A stretch of 64,000 nt of DNA from Humulus lupulus. Lineage: Eukaryota; Streptophyta; Magnoliopsida; Rosales; Cannabaceae. The translations under genes and the position numbers were made by a program. This document shows, one piece after another, positions 34,349 through 46,671 of this stretch; the stretch's first letter is position 1, and each line of letters begins with the position of its first letter. The notes under the pieces were generated by a model. It saw only the letters and a program-made list of their open reading frames with translations. It searched no databases and had not been told where the DNA came from. The DNA lies in contig NC_084796.1 of NCBI RefSeq assembly GCF_963169125.1, positions 92,302,888 to 92,366,887 on the forward strand. Reading direction: 5' to 3'.

Positions 34349-35700
34349 CTATGTTTTCCTTTTTGGGTGGTATAGGATTTCGCAGTCATATTCCTTCACT
34401 AAATCTAACCACCTGCGCTGCCTCATGTTAAGCTCCTTTTGAGTGAAGAAATACTTTAAGCTTTTGTGGTCCATACAAATCTCACACCGTTCTCCATAAA
34501 GATAATGGTGCCAGATTTTTAATGCAAAGACCACCACTGCCAACTCCATATCATGCGTTGGATAGCATTACTCGTACTCCTTCAGCTGCCTTGAGGCGTA
34601 GGCTATTACCTTGTCATTCTACATCAGCACACAACCGAATCCTTGCTTCAACGCATCACAATAGACTACAAACTTATCGTTGGGTGTCGGCACACAAAGT
34701 ACTAGTGCTGAGCATAGCTTATCCTTAAGCAACTGGAATCTCTCTTCACACTTATCCATCCAGTTAAACCTTTGTTGCTTTCGGGTCAAGTTGGTGAGTG
34801 GAGTGGCTATCTTAGAAAAGCCCTTTACAAACCTTCAATAATAACCTGCTAATCCCATAAAACTTTTTACCTCAGACGCGTTCTTTAGTCTTGGCCAATC
34901 CTTCACAACCTCTACCTTAGATGGGTCTACAGCAACTCCTTCCTTGGATACTATGTGGCCAAGGAACGCTACTTACGAAAGCCAAAATTCACACTTCTTG
35001 AACTTGGCGTAAAGTTGATGGTCCTTTAGTCATAACAAGGTCATCCTTAAATATTCCTCGTGCTTGACTTTGTCTTTTGAGTACACCAAGATGTCATCGA
35101 TGAACACTACAATGAATTTGTCTAAATAATTCTTGAAGACCCTATTCATTAAATCCATAAACGCGGCTGGAGCGTTGGTAAGACCAAAGGACAAAACTAG
35201 AAACTCGTAATGTCCATAACGAGTTCTAAAAGTTGTCTTGGGAATATCCTCTTCTCGTACCTTGAGCTAGTGATACCCAGACCCTAAATCAATCTTTGAA
35301 AACACAATTGCTCCTCGTAGTTGATCAAACAAGTCATCAATTCAGGGTAGCGGGTATTTATTCTTAATTGTCACCTTATTCAGCTCACAGTAATCTATAC
35401 ACATCCGCATGATTCGGTCCTTTTTCTTCACAAATAGAACCGATGCTCCCCATGGAGAATGGCTTGGTCTGATGAAACCCAAATTTAAGAGTTCTTCTAA
35501 CTACATCTTTAACTCCTTGAGTTCGGTAGGTGCCATCCGGTATGGTGCCTTGGAGATAGGCTTGGTGCCCGGTACTAGTTCGATTGTGAAGTCAATTTCC
35601 CGAGTCGGCGGCAGCCCTGGTAAGTCGTCAGGAAATACCTCTGGGAATTCCTTTATAATGTGGACGTCTCCAACCTTTAGTGGTGTTTCCTTTACCACAT
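34349..35700 (-). pseudogene. pol: E3 reverse transcriptase and RNase H
   Basis: The minus strand shows gypsy RT blocks: [57 protein letters not shown], and the YVDD-box variant [12 protein letters not shown] near 35095-35130. RNase H follows ([48 protein letters not shown] segment, [10 protein letters not shown]). At least eight stops lie in this stretch, so it is clearly dead. It encoded the polymerase that copies the element RNA. Confidence 0.82.
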
Positions 35701-36170
35701 CTGTGATGCTGGCTAAGAATGTGTGACATCCTTTCTCTAGCATTTGCTGAGCTTTGAGAGATGAAATAAGCGGCGTACGTAGTCCTGAAACCTTTCCCTT
35801 AAAGCATAGTCTTTGACCGTCAGGAGTCTGGAACGTCACTTTCTTGCATTTGCAATCGATGGTTGCGCCAGGCCTTGCTAGCCAATCCATGCCCGGTATC
35901 ACGTCAAAGTCTTTAATCTATAGTTCTATCAAGTCTCCTTCTAGTTCTACATCCTCAATTCTGATCAGTACGCCTCGTACTATTCGTGATGGTAGGACTA
36001 CTTCACCCGAAGGCAATTCTGTTACAAACCTAGTTCTAAATCGTTCATAAGGTTTGTCTAATTTCTCTATCATTCCTAATGAGATATACGAGTGTGTGGC
36101 TCCCGAATCAAATAATACAGAACATAAATTATCGAGGATGGGAATCTGACCTGTGACCACTTTATTGCTA
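35701..36170 (-). pseudogene. pro: E3 aspartic protease
   Basis: Minus-strand segment with LFDSGATHSYIS (active-site DSG, about 36110), a middle beta-strand region and the IPGMDWLARPGATIDC block that corresponds to the second conserved strand of chromovirus proteases. One stop near 35917 splits it. It would process the polyprotein. Confidence 0.8.
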
Positions 36171-37440
36171 ACTTCAGCTTCTCCCTGGGTTAAGGCAAAG
36201 ACTCTAGCAGGAACTATCTTGTCATCCTTTTTCTCCTCTTGCTTAAGCTGGGGACATTGCCTCCTTTGGTGACCTTCCTGACCATAGTTGAAGCATCCCT
36301 TGGTGTTTGGACAACACTCACCAGGATGTTTCTTTTGGCCTTAGAGCATTGCAGGTATTCTACATAACCCGGCCTATTTCCTCCATTGTTTGTCCGTGCT
36401 CTTTTATTGTTGTCGGACTACTTGTTGTCAGGATGCCTTATCTTCTGACCATTATTGTTGTTAGGCTGATGATTGTTGTTGTCATTGTTCCGACCATTCT
36501 GAGGTTGACTCTGCTGCTTAGGCGCAGGCTTACTAGCTTCCTCCTTACTAACATTCCCTTGAAGCCTTTCTACTTCTATAGTTGTTTCTAGAACATCGGC
36601 ATACGCAGTAATTCCAGGATTTGCTAGCTTAACCCCTAGTTCAATCTTTGGTCTAAGTCCTCTAACGAACTTGGTAACTCTCAGAAAGTCAGTCGGAACC
36701 ATCCCTGGTGCAAACTTAGCTAATCGATCGAACTATCAAGCATACTCTTCTACCTTCAAGCTGCCTTGCTTTAGACTAGCGAACTCCTCGACCCTTGTAG
36801 CGATGACTGTCGAGTTGTAGTATTTCTTGTGAAACAGCTCCACAAATCTGGTCCATGTCATGGTGGCGACATCGTGAGTCTGCTGAACTAAGTCCCACCA
36901 TATTCTAGCATCCTTCTTAAGCAGTGACAAAATGCAGGATATGTGGTCTGCGTTGCCGAGGTTCGTGTGTACTAGGATCGGCTCTACATTTCTGAGCCAT
37001 TCTTTCGCTTCGAAGGGGTCAGTTGTCCCTTCAAAGTTTGGAGCATGTTGTTTATGAAACTGGTCGTAAATTGGCTCCATGTGCTGAGCTAGGTAGGGCG
37101 CATAGTTTTCCATTGGCCATCCCCCATAAGGACCTACTTGATGGGGTGCTTGAGCCGCTGTTTGAGGCTGTGGTTGCGGCGGAGGTGGAGGCTGAGTCTG
37201 AGTCTGCTGTCGCTATTGCTGCAGTAATTCCTCCACTTGCTGTCGAAGTCTAACAATCTCTGTGGTATTGTCAATTGGCGGTGGTGGCACACTTTCATTA
37301 GCAGCAGCATTGGTTGCACGCCTTCCCCTTCTTCTAACTGGAGGGGCTTCATAGCGACGCTGGAGGCATTGGCGTTCGTGCCTGCAGACCTTCTGAGCGA
37401 CATCTTTGACAAAGCTCTAATAGTCGAGGAAACATATTAG
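36171..37440 (-). pseudogene. gag: E3 gag
   Basis: The minus strand gives FEGTTDPFEAKEWLRNVEPI, ARIWWDLVQQ and FVELFHKKYYNSTV, the gag core of chromoviruses, then LRVTKFVRGLRPKIE and a Gln/Asn-rich linker. The zinc knuckle near 36250-36295 reads CFNYGQEGHQRRQC: the second Cys of CX2CX4HX4C is Tyr, one base change from functional form. Stops at about 36735 and 36417 and a shift around 37130 disable it. Confidence 0.8.
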
Positions 37441-38023
37441 AACTTACCCTAATAGGCTCTAAGGCAAAAACTTAATGTAAGCAAACATAACTCGAACCTA
37501 TTAATTATGACTTCTTATGAAAAGAATTATATAAGCCTTCTTTATAATTAGGGTGTGTTTCTAAACTTAGAAAAATAAGTCGTCTTTATTATTTTCTAAG
37601 TGTGTTTCTAATCATCCTATATGACTTAATTCTCAGGCTCGAAACTTGTCATTGTTCCAAAGTTAACCATATTGAGGGAGGGATGGGATCAGTAAAATCG
37701 TTCCCACTACTATGGCCCCCTAACTCTCAATATAGAACCTAGTTCATTGATTTGTATCCACCCTCACCGAACTTGGTCATTATTTATTAAATTTATTATT
37801 TATTATGATTGTGAAAGAAAATCAAACTCATACATGTCATTCAAAAATAAAAATTATATTAATTTGTAAAAAGGTTTTCACTATATACAATCATAATTGC
37901 AAAATAATAAATAAAGAAATAAACTATAACACATAAACATAATAACTATAACATAAACACTTACATTGACGGTTAGATTCAGAGCTTGAGCGTGTGTATC
38001 AAGGAAAACTTCATGGATATGAA
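37441..38023 (-). other. E3 leader between primer site and gag
   Basis: AT-rich, no coding potential beyond spurious frames. It would be the 5' untranslated leader of the E3 RNA. Confidence 0.5.
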
Positions 38024-38040
38024 CTGTTGCTCTGATACCA
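38024..38040 (-). other. E3 primer-binding site (initiator tRNA-Met)
   Basis: The minus strand reads TGGTATCAGAGCAACAG two bases after the 5' LTR end; TGGTATCAGAGC is the standard complement of the initiator tRNA-Met 3' end. Confidence 0.92.
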
Positions 38041-38042
38041 AC

Positions 38043-40112
38043 TGTAATGACCCAACTATTTATAAGACCTTGGACCATTAAAACTACTAAACATAGCTAC
38101 TATTTTGGGAAAGATACATAAGAAATAATATAACTTTATTAAAACTCAAAATATTGTATCAAATACATAATAATAGAAAATTAGGCATGGGTACCCATTG
38201 TTTTAAAAAAAAAACATAAAACATAACTTTAATTCAATTGTTTTAATCATAATTCAAAAGACTAAAATAAACGTCATCCTCAATTGACACGCAGTCCACT
38301 CATTCCATTCATCCTCAACACACAAGCAAAGCTACCATGAATCCTTCTGCCTTCCATATTCATTTTCGTGCATCACACTAAAAATAAAGGAATGAGCCTA
38401 ATGCCAGCAAGGAAAATATACTAAAAACATACATCATAAATCATAAGACTATAATATAAACATACAATATAAAACATATGACTATATAAAAAATAAAAAA
38501 ACATATATCATAATGGCCATCATTCTTCTTGGGGCTTGCTAGCTAGGCAAATCATATGCCCATAGATTTACGGGGCTTGTTATCTAAACAAATCATATAA
38601 ATTTATGGGGCTTGTTATCTGAACAAATCATATGTCCAAGGAATATATTCTTAGGACTTATTATCTGAACAAGTTATATGCTTGTTATCTAAACAAATCA
38701 TATACCCAAGAACTAAAAACATATCATAGCATAAACATATCATAACATAACATATCATAACATAAACATAACATAACATAAACATAAACATAAACGTAAC
38801 ATATAAGCACATAAAATCTATCCTATTTTCCTTACCAAAAGCTAGGATATTTGAGAACAAGAACGGGATTAGAAAACTCCTATAAACCAAGAGTATAAAA
38901 AGGTTAGAATCTCTAAGAATAGAGATGAATATGAAAACTAAACCATCAAGAAGAAACTTACCAAGAAGGACCTTAAGTTTCCAGAACTTAAATACCTAAT
39001 CAAGAATCATAAACAAGAGTTAGGATCTGAATAAAAGAAACTAAAGAAAACTAAAGGATTATAAAGAATTGAACTTAAGGAATAGGAATATCTTTGTTGA
39101 TCTTATAGATTGATCTAAACCTCAACATCGAAATCACACTATATCTCACTTCCCAAGTGTTTAGAAAGCTTAGAATGATAAAGCTTTTATCCCAAACCCA
39201 AGTGTATCTCTCTATACTAACACTAGCACCTTGGAGTCTGATCAAGTACTTGAAGAATGAAGAAAATGGCTGAGCACTAGGTCCTATTTATAGAGTTTGA
39301 GGAGTGAAACTATCTTATTAAAAAAAAATACTTAAATCCTTAAATAAACATGATTATGACAAGTGTCATGCTCTTAGTGGTTTTGGAAGATTCTAACTAT
39401 AATCCAAATTTAAATTTAAATAAAATTGAATCCTAACTTCTAACTTCTAACTTCTAACTTCCTAAATCTCGTAATTCTAAACTCACCTATAGTAAAATCA
39501 ACATAACTAGAGCTGTATGATTCTGATTTAGACCATCTTTATACCGTTAGAAAGATAATTCAATTATCTACAACTTTCTAGAAATACTATGTTTCGAAAT
39601 TCATAATTTAACTGGGTTAAAAATAGGTTGAAAGTTACAGTACCCTAAAGTTACGGAAAATCTATTTAATTATCTAAATAATAACCTAATCCACAAATAT
39701 CTTAATTAACCATAAAATAACAAACTCTAATTCCCTAGGCTGATTTCAAATTTACTTAGCCCAAAATCTTATTGGGCTTTTGGGCTTTATGTAGGCTCGA
39801 TCCATAACATTTTTTAATAATATCATAATTAATTTATTCTTATGCAATCACCCCATTTTCCACAAACAAGACTACTAATATCATAAACCTATACTATACT
39901 ATAATAATCATAACTACGAAAAAAATTAAACCTTATGTTATAATTAATAATCTTAAACTATAGATTATACTTATAAATCCATAATTGTTGCTACGAGTTT
40001 CCAACCAAGTCTCGACTTGAACCAAAATCCACGGAATATAACATCCTACTACTAATACTAACTAACTACTACTACTATTTAGCTAGTTAAGTAAATATTC
40101 TGGGACTCTACA
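38043..40112 (-). repeat. E3 5' LTR
   Basis: 2070 bases, uninterrupted partner of 28731-32741. The promoter TATA for the minus strand is probably within CCTATTTATAGAGT (about 39283-39296). Confidence 0.9.
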
Positions 40113-41028
40113 TGGAAGAAGAAAGAGGAAGAACAAGTTACTAGTCCAATACAAGAGGAGGTTACTGAAGACCTTCCAAAGACAGATAAGCCAAAATACA
40201 CGGAGCCTCCACCAAAAATTCTATATCCTCAACAATTTCGAAAGGATAATCTTGATAAACTATTCTCTAAAATTTTGATATCTTTCTAAAACTACACATC
40301 AATATCCTGTTTGCTGAGGCACTTGAACAAATGCCTAGTTATGTGAAGTTTATGAATGAAATTTTGTCAAAGAAAAAGAAGCTAGAGGATTATAAGACAG
40401 TTGCACTTAATGAAGAGTGCAGCACAATACTTCAGAAGAAACTACCTCCAAAACGTAAAGATCCTGGTAGTTTCAATATCCCATGTTCAATAGGGGGTTC
40501 AGTAGAAACAAAGGCTTTATGTGATTTAAGGTCCAGTGTGAATCTAATGCCTCTATCAATCTTTCAGAAGTTGAATTTGGGAGAAGCTCGGCCAACTAAT
40601 GTGTCTTTGCATATGGCAGATAGATCAGTTAATCACCTCGTGGAGTGATTAAGGACGTATTGGTAAAAGTGGGTAAATTTATCTTTCCTGCGGACTTTAT
40701 TATTTTAGATATGGAGGAAGATGAAAATATTTCAATAATACTTGGAAGGCCATTCTTGGCTACTGGTAAGGCTTTTATTGATGTCCAAAAAGGTGAGTTA
40801 AAGTTGCGAGTGAAAAAAGAGGAAGTAATATTCAATGTTTTTGCAGCAACAGAAATTCCAACGTGTTGTAGGGTTGAAGTAGTAAACCAAGAAGGGAACA
40901 AGTTGGAAGTCTCTAAAAAGAGCTCCATAGTAAAAACTGGAATGCGAAAAGGGCCTAATCGGTTAAAAAATAATTTAGTGAAAGAATTCGAATGTTATAT
41001 GAGCAAGGAAAGTTCCAATAATTTCTAA
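40113..41028 (+). pseudogene. pro: Athila gag end and aspartic protease
   Basis: Continues the Athila frame after E3: a region matching the conserved RKDNLDK..FSKF and FAEALEQMPSYVKFMNEILSKKKKLEDY blocks, then the protease. The active-site segment reads ALCDLRSSVNLMPLSIFQKL where the family has DLGAS, so the Gly is replaced by Arg. A shift near 40645 separates the strand with FIFPADFIILDMEEDENI and IILGRPFLATGKAFIDVQ. It ends at 41028. RT should follow but does not. Confidence 0.8.
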
Positions 41029-42032
41029 TCACAAGAAACAAGGGCCAACTCATGGTATTATGGCTCTCAAGGATGTCAGGGGAGGACTTGATCCGAGTTG
41101 AATATAAAAGAAAACAAGCGTCCAGCTAAATGGCGTTAACAACAGCACAATAGGAGGCATTCCTATATGTAATTTTAGTTTCTAATTTTAATTAGTGGAC
41201 AGTTTTATTTTGGATTTGTAAAGTTTAGTTATTTTCATTTTATTTATTTTTCAGTTTAAAGTTTGTAAAAAATCGTGAAAAATGTGTTTTTTTATTAGTC
41301 AAGGGGCCAAGTTGCGACTTGAACTAGCAAGTCACGACATTATCAAAGTCAGAGAGCTATTTGAAATATAAAGTAGGGGCAGGTCACGACTTGGGCTTAT
41401 GAGTCGCGACCCTAGGCTGAAACAGAGAGCAAAGAGGTTCTATATATGGGGGCGTGCCGCGACTTGAAGATCTGAGTCGCGGTGCCAGGAAAGGAATCTG
41501 CTGAAGAAATTAGAGGCGGGCCATGACTTGAATAGACTCGGTCGCGACACGCCTACGTCAGACTGAAGAAAAAGGCTTGAAACTCGCTTTTTTCTCAAAT
41601 CCTCAATCATTTTTCAAATTCTCGCATTCCAAATCAAATTTCTTTAAGAAAAAGCTCTACAAATTTTCCCTCTTTTCTTCTATTTCAAATTCTTTTCATC
41701 TATTTTTCTAATCTCTACTTCATATATCTTATTGATTGCTTCCATTTTTTTCCCTAACCCTAATTTGTGTTCTATTGGTGCTCATTTAGGAATTGAAGGA
41801 GGATTAAAGGGTGGCAGATTTTTCAACTTTCAAGGCTTGTAAATTTTTCTTTTTGAAGTTTTCCTTGAGTTTCATTTATATTAAGAGATTGCCTTGGATT
41901 TTTGGACTGTTTGTTGGTATATTGGGTGTTATTGGGTGATATTTTTTTGAAGTTTTTAGTAAGGAAATTTCAGAGTTTTAGGGGAAGTGCTACAAAAACT
42001 TTTGTGTGCCATTTTTGAAAAATTGTGTAGGT
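41029..42032. other. Athila non-coding stretch replacing pol, with TCGCGACTT words
   Basis: Starts with the AAAACAAGCGTCCAGCTAAATGGCG and AGGAGGCATTCC words that in Athila follow integrase, showing that the deletion removed everything from RT to INT. At 41310-41560 it contains four spaced copies of the GACTTG...AGTCGCGAC motif also seen in the LTR. The stretch from 41700 leads to the next ORF and may be its leader or an intron (TGTGTAG before the start). Confidence 0.55.
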
Positions 42033-43370
42033 ATGGGACCAAGGAAACAACCCACTAGAGCAACATCTTCAAGGAATACTAGTCGCCCTTCCTCATCCCA
42101 TTCCCAACCACCCCAAACCCAGCCAAACCCGCCAACACCTCAACAAATTTTAGAATATGATCTCTCGTGCTTCATTAAAAAGGATGCCCATGATCTTTAT
42201 CAAAGGCTATACCAGCGGCCAGTTATTCAAGAGTGTGGGATGGACATTAAAGAAGAATTATACCCTAATGACATTTATCATATTATTAGGGATGAAATTT
42301 TATGCCGAGGTTGGCAATTTTTTGTGGACGATAAGATGCCAAAAGCCAATTGCTCCTTGGTTTATGAGTTTTACGCTAATTTTCCTGGGACTGTAAATAG
42401 AAAGGTGTTTGTTAAGGGCGTTTCAGTTGAATGTGCCATTGATAATATTGATGCATTATTTAATGTACCTAAGTTATCTCCAGAAGAGGATGAGTATTAT
42501 CAATTGGCATATCATAGTGAGGTAAATTGGACTGAGGTGGCTGAGACCTTAGGAATTTCTGGTGCTTCCTTTGTTATACAGAATGGGGAGCCGAAATATT
42601 TAAGAAGATACCAAATGAATGTCGTAGCTAAAGCTTGGACTCTTTTTGTGAGTGCGCGTCTTATGCCAAACACCCACTTATCTGAAGTGAGGACTGATAG
42701 GTGTCTTTTGGTGTATGCCATTATGACAAGGCTTTCCATTGATATCGGGCGAGTTATTTGCCAAAGCATGAGGGATTTATGTAGGTTAACCGATACTGCT
42801 GGGTTGGGGCATGGTTCCATGATTACTGATTTGTGTAATTTTTGGGAGGTGCCGAAATATCTTAGTGATATTTTTCAGAAGGTGATGGGGGCTATTTCTC
42901 GGGCTACAGTGAATAAATTCAATTCCCCATCCTTAGAGCCACCATTACCGATACCCATAAATGTAAGAGTTGGTAGAGAAGGAGAAGCAGTTGAGGAGCC
43001 CATACCAGCCAATGATCAAACAGAGGGAGTGCGGGCAGCTGAGGAAGAGAGAAGAGAAGAATGTCCTCAATATTTGGCATTGGAGGCTCCACCGGATCCA
43101 CACTTGGCCCTACTAGATTACATCATTCAGCAGAACCAGCATACGCACAATTATTTGGGCGAGCTTCATAATTTTCTAGAGCTCAAGTTGATAGACAGAA
43201 CGAGTTGGTTTACCGATGGTCAAACCAAGAGGCAAACCTCCAGTACTTCCCTTATCCACTGCCTTGGCATCCATTTCCAGACCCACCAGGTAAGTTTTCT
43301 ATCTCACTTGTTTTCATCCCTGAATTTCATTATGCTGCAAAATAAGATTCAGTGGTCAACCCACGTTTAG
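42033..43370 (+). CDS. Putative plant transposon protein (Transposase_32-like)
   Basis: 445 residues from MGPRKQPTRA; this start is preferred to the upstream in-frame ATG (42006) because it follows a leader and opens a Ser/Pro-rich head. The block SLVYEFYANFPGTVNRKVFVKGVSV, then W..VAETLGISGASF and AWTLFVSARLMPNTHLSEV, with RLSIDIGRVICQSM, matches what I know as 'putative plant transposon protein' (Pfam Transposase_32). Near 43185 the frame shifts: the more sensible continuation is in the next frame up to CCACCAG|GTAAGT at about 43291, a good splice donor. The function of this family is unknown; no catalytic residues are evident. Its place after the Athila protease is inferred to make it part of that element. 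Confidence 0.6.
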   Translation: MGPRKQPTRATSSRNTSRPSSSHSQPPQTQPNPPTPQQILEYDLSCFIKKDAHDLYQRLYQRPVIQECGMDIKEELYPNDIYHIIRDEILCRGWQFFVDDKMPKANCSLVYEFYANFPGTVNRKVFVKGVSVECAIDNIDALFNVPKLSPEEDEYYQLAYHSEVNWTEVAETLGISGASFVIQNGEPKYLRRYQMNVVAKAWTLFVSARLMPNTHLSEVRTDRCLLVYAIMTRLSIDIGRVICQSMRDLCRLTDTAGLGHGSMITDLCNFWEVPKYLSDIFQKVMGAISRATVNKFNSPSLEPPLPIPINVRVGREGEAVEEPIPANDQTEGVRAAEEERREECPQYLALEAPPDPHLALLDYIIQQNQHTHNYLGELHNFLELKLIDRTSWFTDGQTKRQTSSTSLIHCLGIHFQTHQVSFLSHLFSSLNFIMLQNKIQWSTHV

Positions 43371-43849
43371 TTACAAAATCAAACATGTTTGAATTTTTTT
43401 ATTTTTTTTGTGGGAGGCGGCACTATGGACTTGTGGATATTGATTGAGCCAAGAAAGGGAATCCTTACTAAAGAATGTTGGGTGATCTCGTACGCAGTAC
43501 AACGCATGGAGCCATAGTTGTATTAATTTTATTTTATGCATTTATATTATTATTTTTGACTTTTTTTTAATTTAAAGTTGATCAATCAAACATATGACCT
43601 CATTAATAGTTGGATACTGCTTTAATTTCATTTTCTTTTATACTAATACATTTATTTTTATGCTTTATCAAATATGATTTGATAAAAAATATTTTATCAA
43701 ATATAAATGATAAAAATTAACACAAATAAATTAAAATTATAAAAAATAATCTCAAAATAATAAAAATAGGTACTAAAAAAAGTATAAAAGATAAAATATG
43801 GTCTACAAATAAAGTTTTACAAATATATGGGAAAAAAGCTCCCATAAAA
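43371..43849. other. Short AT-rich stretch, nothing recognised
   Basis: No coding frame. It may be the 3' end of the Athila element or the intron after the donor at about 43291. TGTTGGG at 43476 could be the border of the next LTR-like block, being nearly the inverse of CCCTAACA at 45254-45261. Confidence 0.35.
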
Positions 43850-45261
43850 ATATGCCATAAAAAACTTTAAAAGAAAAAACTGCCATATTTTTCAAAGTTT
43901 ATAAAAAAAATCTCATATTTGGTGTAATTTCCTCGTGAAATTTCCCATTTGATTATAAGCTCATTGGACTTAAAATCAATGCCTGTATTATTTTTTATTG
44001 ATTTAATTAATTAAATAATTATTTAAATCTTTTATCAAATTAATTATTTATAATTTGGACCTTGATTTAAACTTATTTATTAATTTAGATACCAATTTAT
44101 CTTAATTAATAAATTTTTCCATACTTTCTCTTTTCTTCTCTAAATTGTATAACTCTGTGAAACTATCCAAAATTGACCTGGTCAACTTTGATAATTCTAA
44201 TTGATAATTAAATCAATTAATTGAGACTATCTAGATGATTTTATCCAAGGTACAGTGGGGATCATGGGCTTATGAAATCAAGCTCCAATAAGTTATCATA
44301 AATCTAACAAATAAATTTACTAATTTATTAATTCCTCGTGACTCCACTAAAGACTCGGAATTGCACTCTTGAATTCATAGAATGCTATATAACAAATATA
44401 GATACGCTATTAATTATCCATTGTTACAACCATAATTGTCACTCAATCTTCTATAGATGGTCTACAATGAGATGGGACTAAAATATCGTTTTACCCCTCA
44501 TTGTATTTTATCCTTAAAACACTTAGTTCTTTGTAAATGATATTCCAGTAAACTAAAATTAATTACTAAAATGAGATCTCTATCATTTTACACCTTGAAC
44601 CAAACTAAAAGGAAATCACTGTTTCACTTCTTCATCAGAAGCTATAGATGTTCATATCTATTATTAATAGTCTCACTCAATTACACTACCGAGTTCCCAA
44701 GATGTAAGTATGGGCTAGTCTGTAGGGTAAGCTGGTAACAAACAAGTTAAAGAACTCAAATAATACAATCGGTTAGAATGCTAAGCACTCAGAATTGAGA
44801 TTGAATTGACCTATGGCCAACTATATGATATGACTAGAATAGATAATAACGGTATGTTTACTTATCCTATCAACTGTCAATATCGGTCCTGTTCAATGTA
44901 ACAAATACATCCGATCTTATCTACTTTGCTAATGTTCTAGAAAAAACATAACACTGCAATGTGTAAGTAGATCATATCCTAGATTGGCAAGTCAGTGTAA
45001 ATCATGTGCACTGACTAATCTTAGGACTAACTTATATTTGAACATATAATCATATTTATATTCCACCATGATTACGTGACTATAAATATGACTAGCTATA
45101 TACTCGAGATTTAATAGAAGTTTATATTAAACAAATAATCATGAAAATAAAACATGTGAGCAAAGTGATTGACCAAGTCAAAAAATGATTTCTATTCTTT
45201 TATTGATAATAAAGGAGATTACAACGAAATTGGATTTTAATTAGGGCATAAAACCCTAACA
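43850..45261 (-). repeat. LTR-like block, reverse orientation
   Basis: On the minus strand it starts TGTTAGGGTTTTATGCCCT and runs through text I recognise as an LTR-like repeat common in eudicots (words such as GAGGAATTAATAAATTAGTA and AGTGAAACAGTGATTTCC). There is no coding sequence, and I see no target duplication, so the left border is uncertain (43476 or near 43850). A solo LTR is the simplest reading. Confidence 0.45.
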
Positions 45262-46069
45262 CACACAACCAATGCCACTTTTTCTCATTGCCAAAACCAT
45301 ACAAGCATTTAAGGATCTAGGGTTTTCTTTAAGATCAAGGCTGAGGTGTAGTTAAGTTTTTGTTTTGTTGTGAGATTTAGATCTATTAATTTATATTTTG
45401 ATATTGGTATTATGTTTATGAAATAAGGTTCTAAGCGAGATTAACGTATAAAGGATTCAAGTATAGTTTATGTGCACCACACTCAAGGTAAGGAAAATTA
45501 GGTAGTGTAGATGTTAGATCTACTATTTTATATTTATAACATTTCAGGTACATGGAAACAGTGAGGGTGGAGCACTAGCGCTTTGTTTTAGGCCATGGAG
45601 GAACTATGGTATAGTGGACTATGGAGATGTCCAACCATTATAGCTCTTATTTGTTTTAGTAGATGTTCTGGTCTATTATTTATGTGTTTATGACTAATGA
45701 TATGATTGCAGAATATAATTTATGACCTAGATTTGTGTGTGATCTTTAGTATGACTGTGATATTGAATGGATTATGACTTTAGATTCTGTTGTAATTCTG
45801 GTATTGCGTGTGAAATTGTTTGTTATGAGCTTATAGTTGATTTCTGTATGATTTGCTGTGTAATTTCCTTACTGGGCTTAGAAGCTCATTCCTTTCTTTT
45901 ATTTTTGCAAATTAAGGTAACCTTAGATGACCTGTGGTGAGCGGATTCCAGATAGCAAGACTGGTGTAAATATGTGGAGGTCGTATAGCCGCGTGTTATT
46001 TTCTTGGAAAAATTATTAAACTATATGATTAAATGTTGCCTAGTTTTATTTTTATTCTATTGTAAAGAC
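45262..46069 (+). repeat. Left part of an LTR split by E2
   Basis: Non-coding sequence with R/U5-like words (CCTTACTGGGCTTAGAAGCTC) seen in reverse in the E3 LTR (TGAGCCTAATGCCCAGCAAGG). It continues at 57737 on the other side of E2 and ends GGGTGTTACA at 57872. Probably a solo or truncated LTR of a chromovirus, + orientation. Confidence 0.5.
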
Positions 46070-46657
46070 TGTTGACCCACGATTTAGCCAACTGACACGG
46101 AGTCAAAATATGAATGATATAGATGAATATGTATAGATAATAACGTAATGACAAAAGTAAAGAAAACACAGTAATTTATAGTGGTTCGGCCCCAGGATCT
46201 GGTAATGACCTACGTCCACTTAGAATGATATTGATATGGGATCAAAAGTGTGATCAGAGAACTTGGGTTCAATGAGTTTCAACACTCCTCATAAACAATA
46301 CAAGTTTACTCAGATAGTTTCTATAATCTCTATGATTTCCGGGCTCCAAAAGTCCCTTCCCATGAGCCATCTCCTGCTTTTTATAGGCTCATGGAGGGTT
46401 GCCCAATATTGTTACAGATATTATCCCCTGAATCATCGGATATTCAGAAGATTGCATGAGATAAATTTGGGATTCATAAGATCTTTCCGTAAATGTTGCT
46501 TTGCCAGTGGAACCACCGACCAGTCTGGTCATGGTAAAGACAGGTCTGTCTTGCTTCTGGTGTGTCTCCTGGTCGATACTCTAGCAGACGCTCCAGGTGT
46601 CAGCCACGTGTCAAGAGATTATTCGCCACGTCACAAATGCTAATTTATTGGATAAAA
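46070..46657 (-). repeat. E2 3' LTR
   Basis: 588 bases, partner of 57144-57731. The terminal CA is mutated (GATAAAA instead of GATAACA on the + strand). TATA complement TTTTTATAGG near 46379. A 126-residue frame at 46263-46643 is an LTR shadow, repeated at 57337-57717. Confidence 0.95.
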
Positions 46658-46671
46658 TTTGCCCCCCAAAG
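46658..46671 (-). other. E2 polypurine tract
   Basis: The minus strand reads CTTTGGGGGGCAAA directly before the LTR, the plus-strand primer of the element. Confidence 0.85.

Larger units (their letters stand above)
28731..40112 (-). mobile_element. E3: Tekay/Del-like Ty3 chromovirus, decayed, nested in Athila
   Basis: Minus-strand element with LTRs 28731-32741 (itself split by a solo LTR) and 38043-40112, about 2.07-2.11 kb each, ends TGTAATG.CCC and GGGACTCTACA on the + strand. It has an initiator-Met primer site, gag, protease, RT-RNase H, integrase with C-terminal chromodomain-like tail, and a purine tract. The flanking bases GGGAA (28726-28730) and TGGAA (40113-40117) are a duplication with one mismatch. 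The coding region has many stops and several frame changes. Confidence 0.9.
25733..43475 (+). mobile_element. Athila-type element without RT/RNase H/INT, split by E3
   Basis: Left LTR (25733-27094), primer site TGGCGCCATTGTCGAGGAC (27101-27119), gag (27243-28730), insertion of E3 (28731-40112), rest of gag and protease (40113-41028), a non-coding stretch, and a plant-transposon ORF (42033-43370). Primer site, gag and protease are typical of Athila. The region between protease and the post-pol leader that should hold RT, RNase H and INT is absent, so this is a non-autonomous form. No right LTR was found; the right boundary is a guess. Confidence 0.75.

Noticed and set aside
28731..40112. E3 as a centromeric (CRM-type) chromovirus marking a centromere
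   Set aside because: The tail ATWELEEDM..QYP and the purine-tract words fit Tekay/Del, and no centromeric satellite is present.
46263..46643. 126-residue frame that occurs again almost unchanged at 57337-57717
   Set aside because: Both copies lie inside the two LTRs of E2; the repetition comes from LTR identity, not from a conserved gene.
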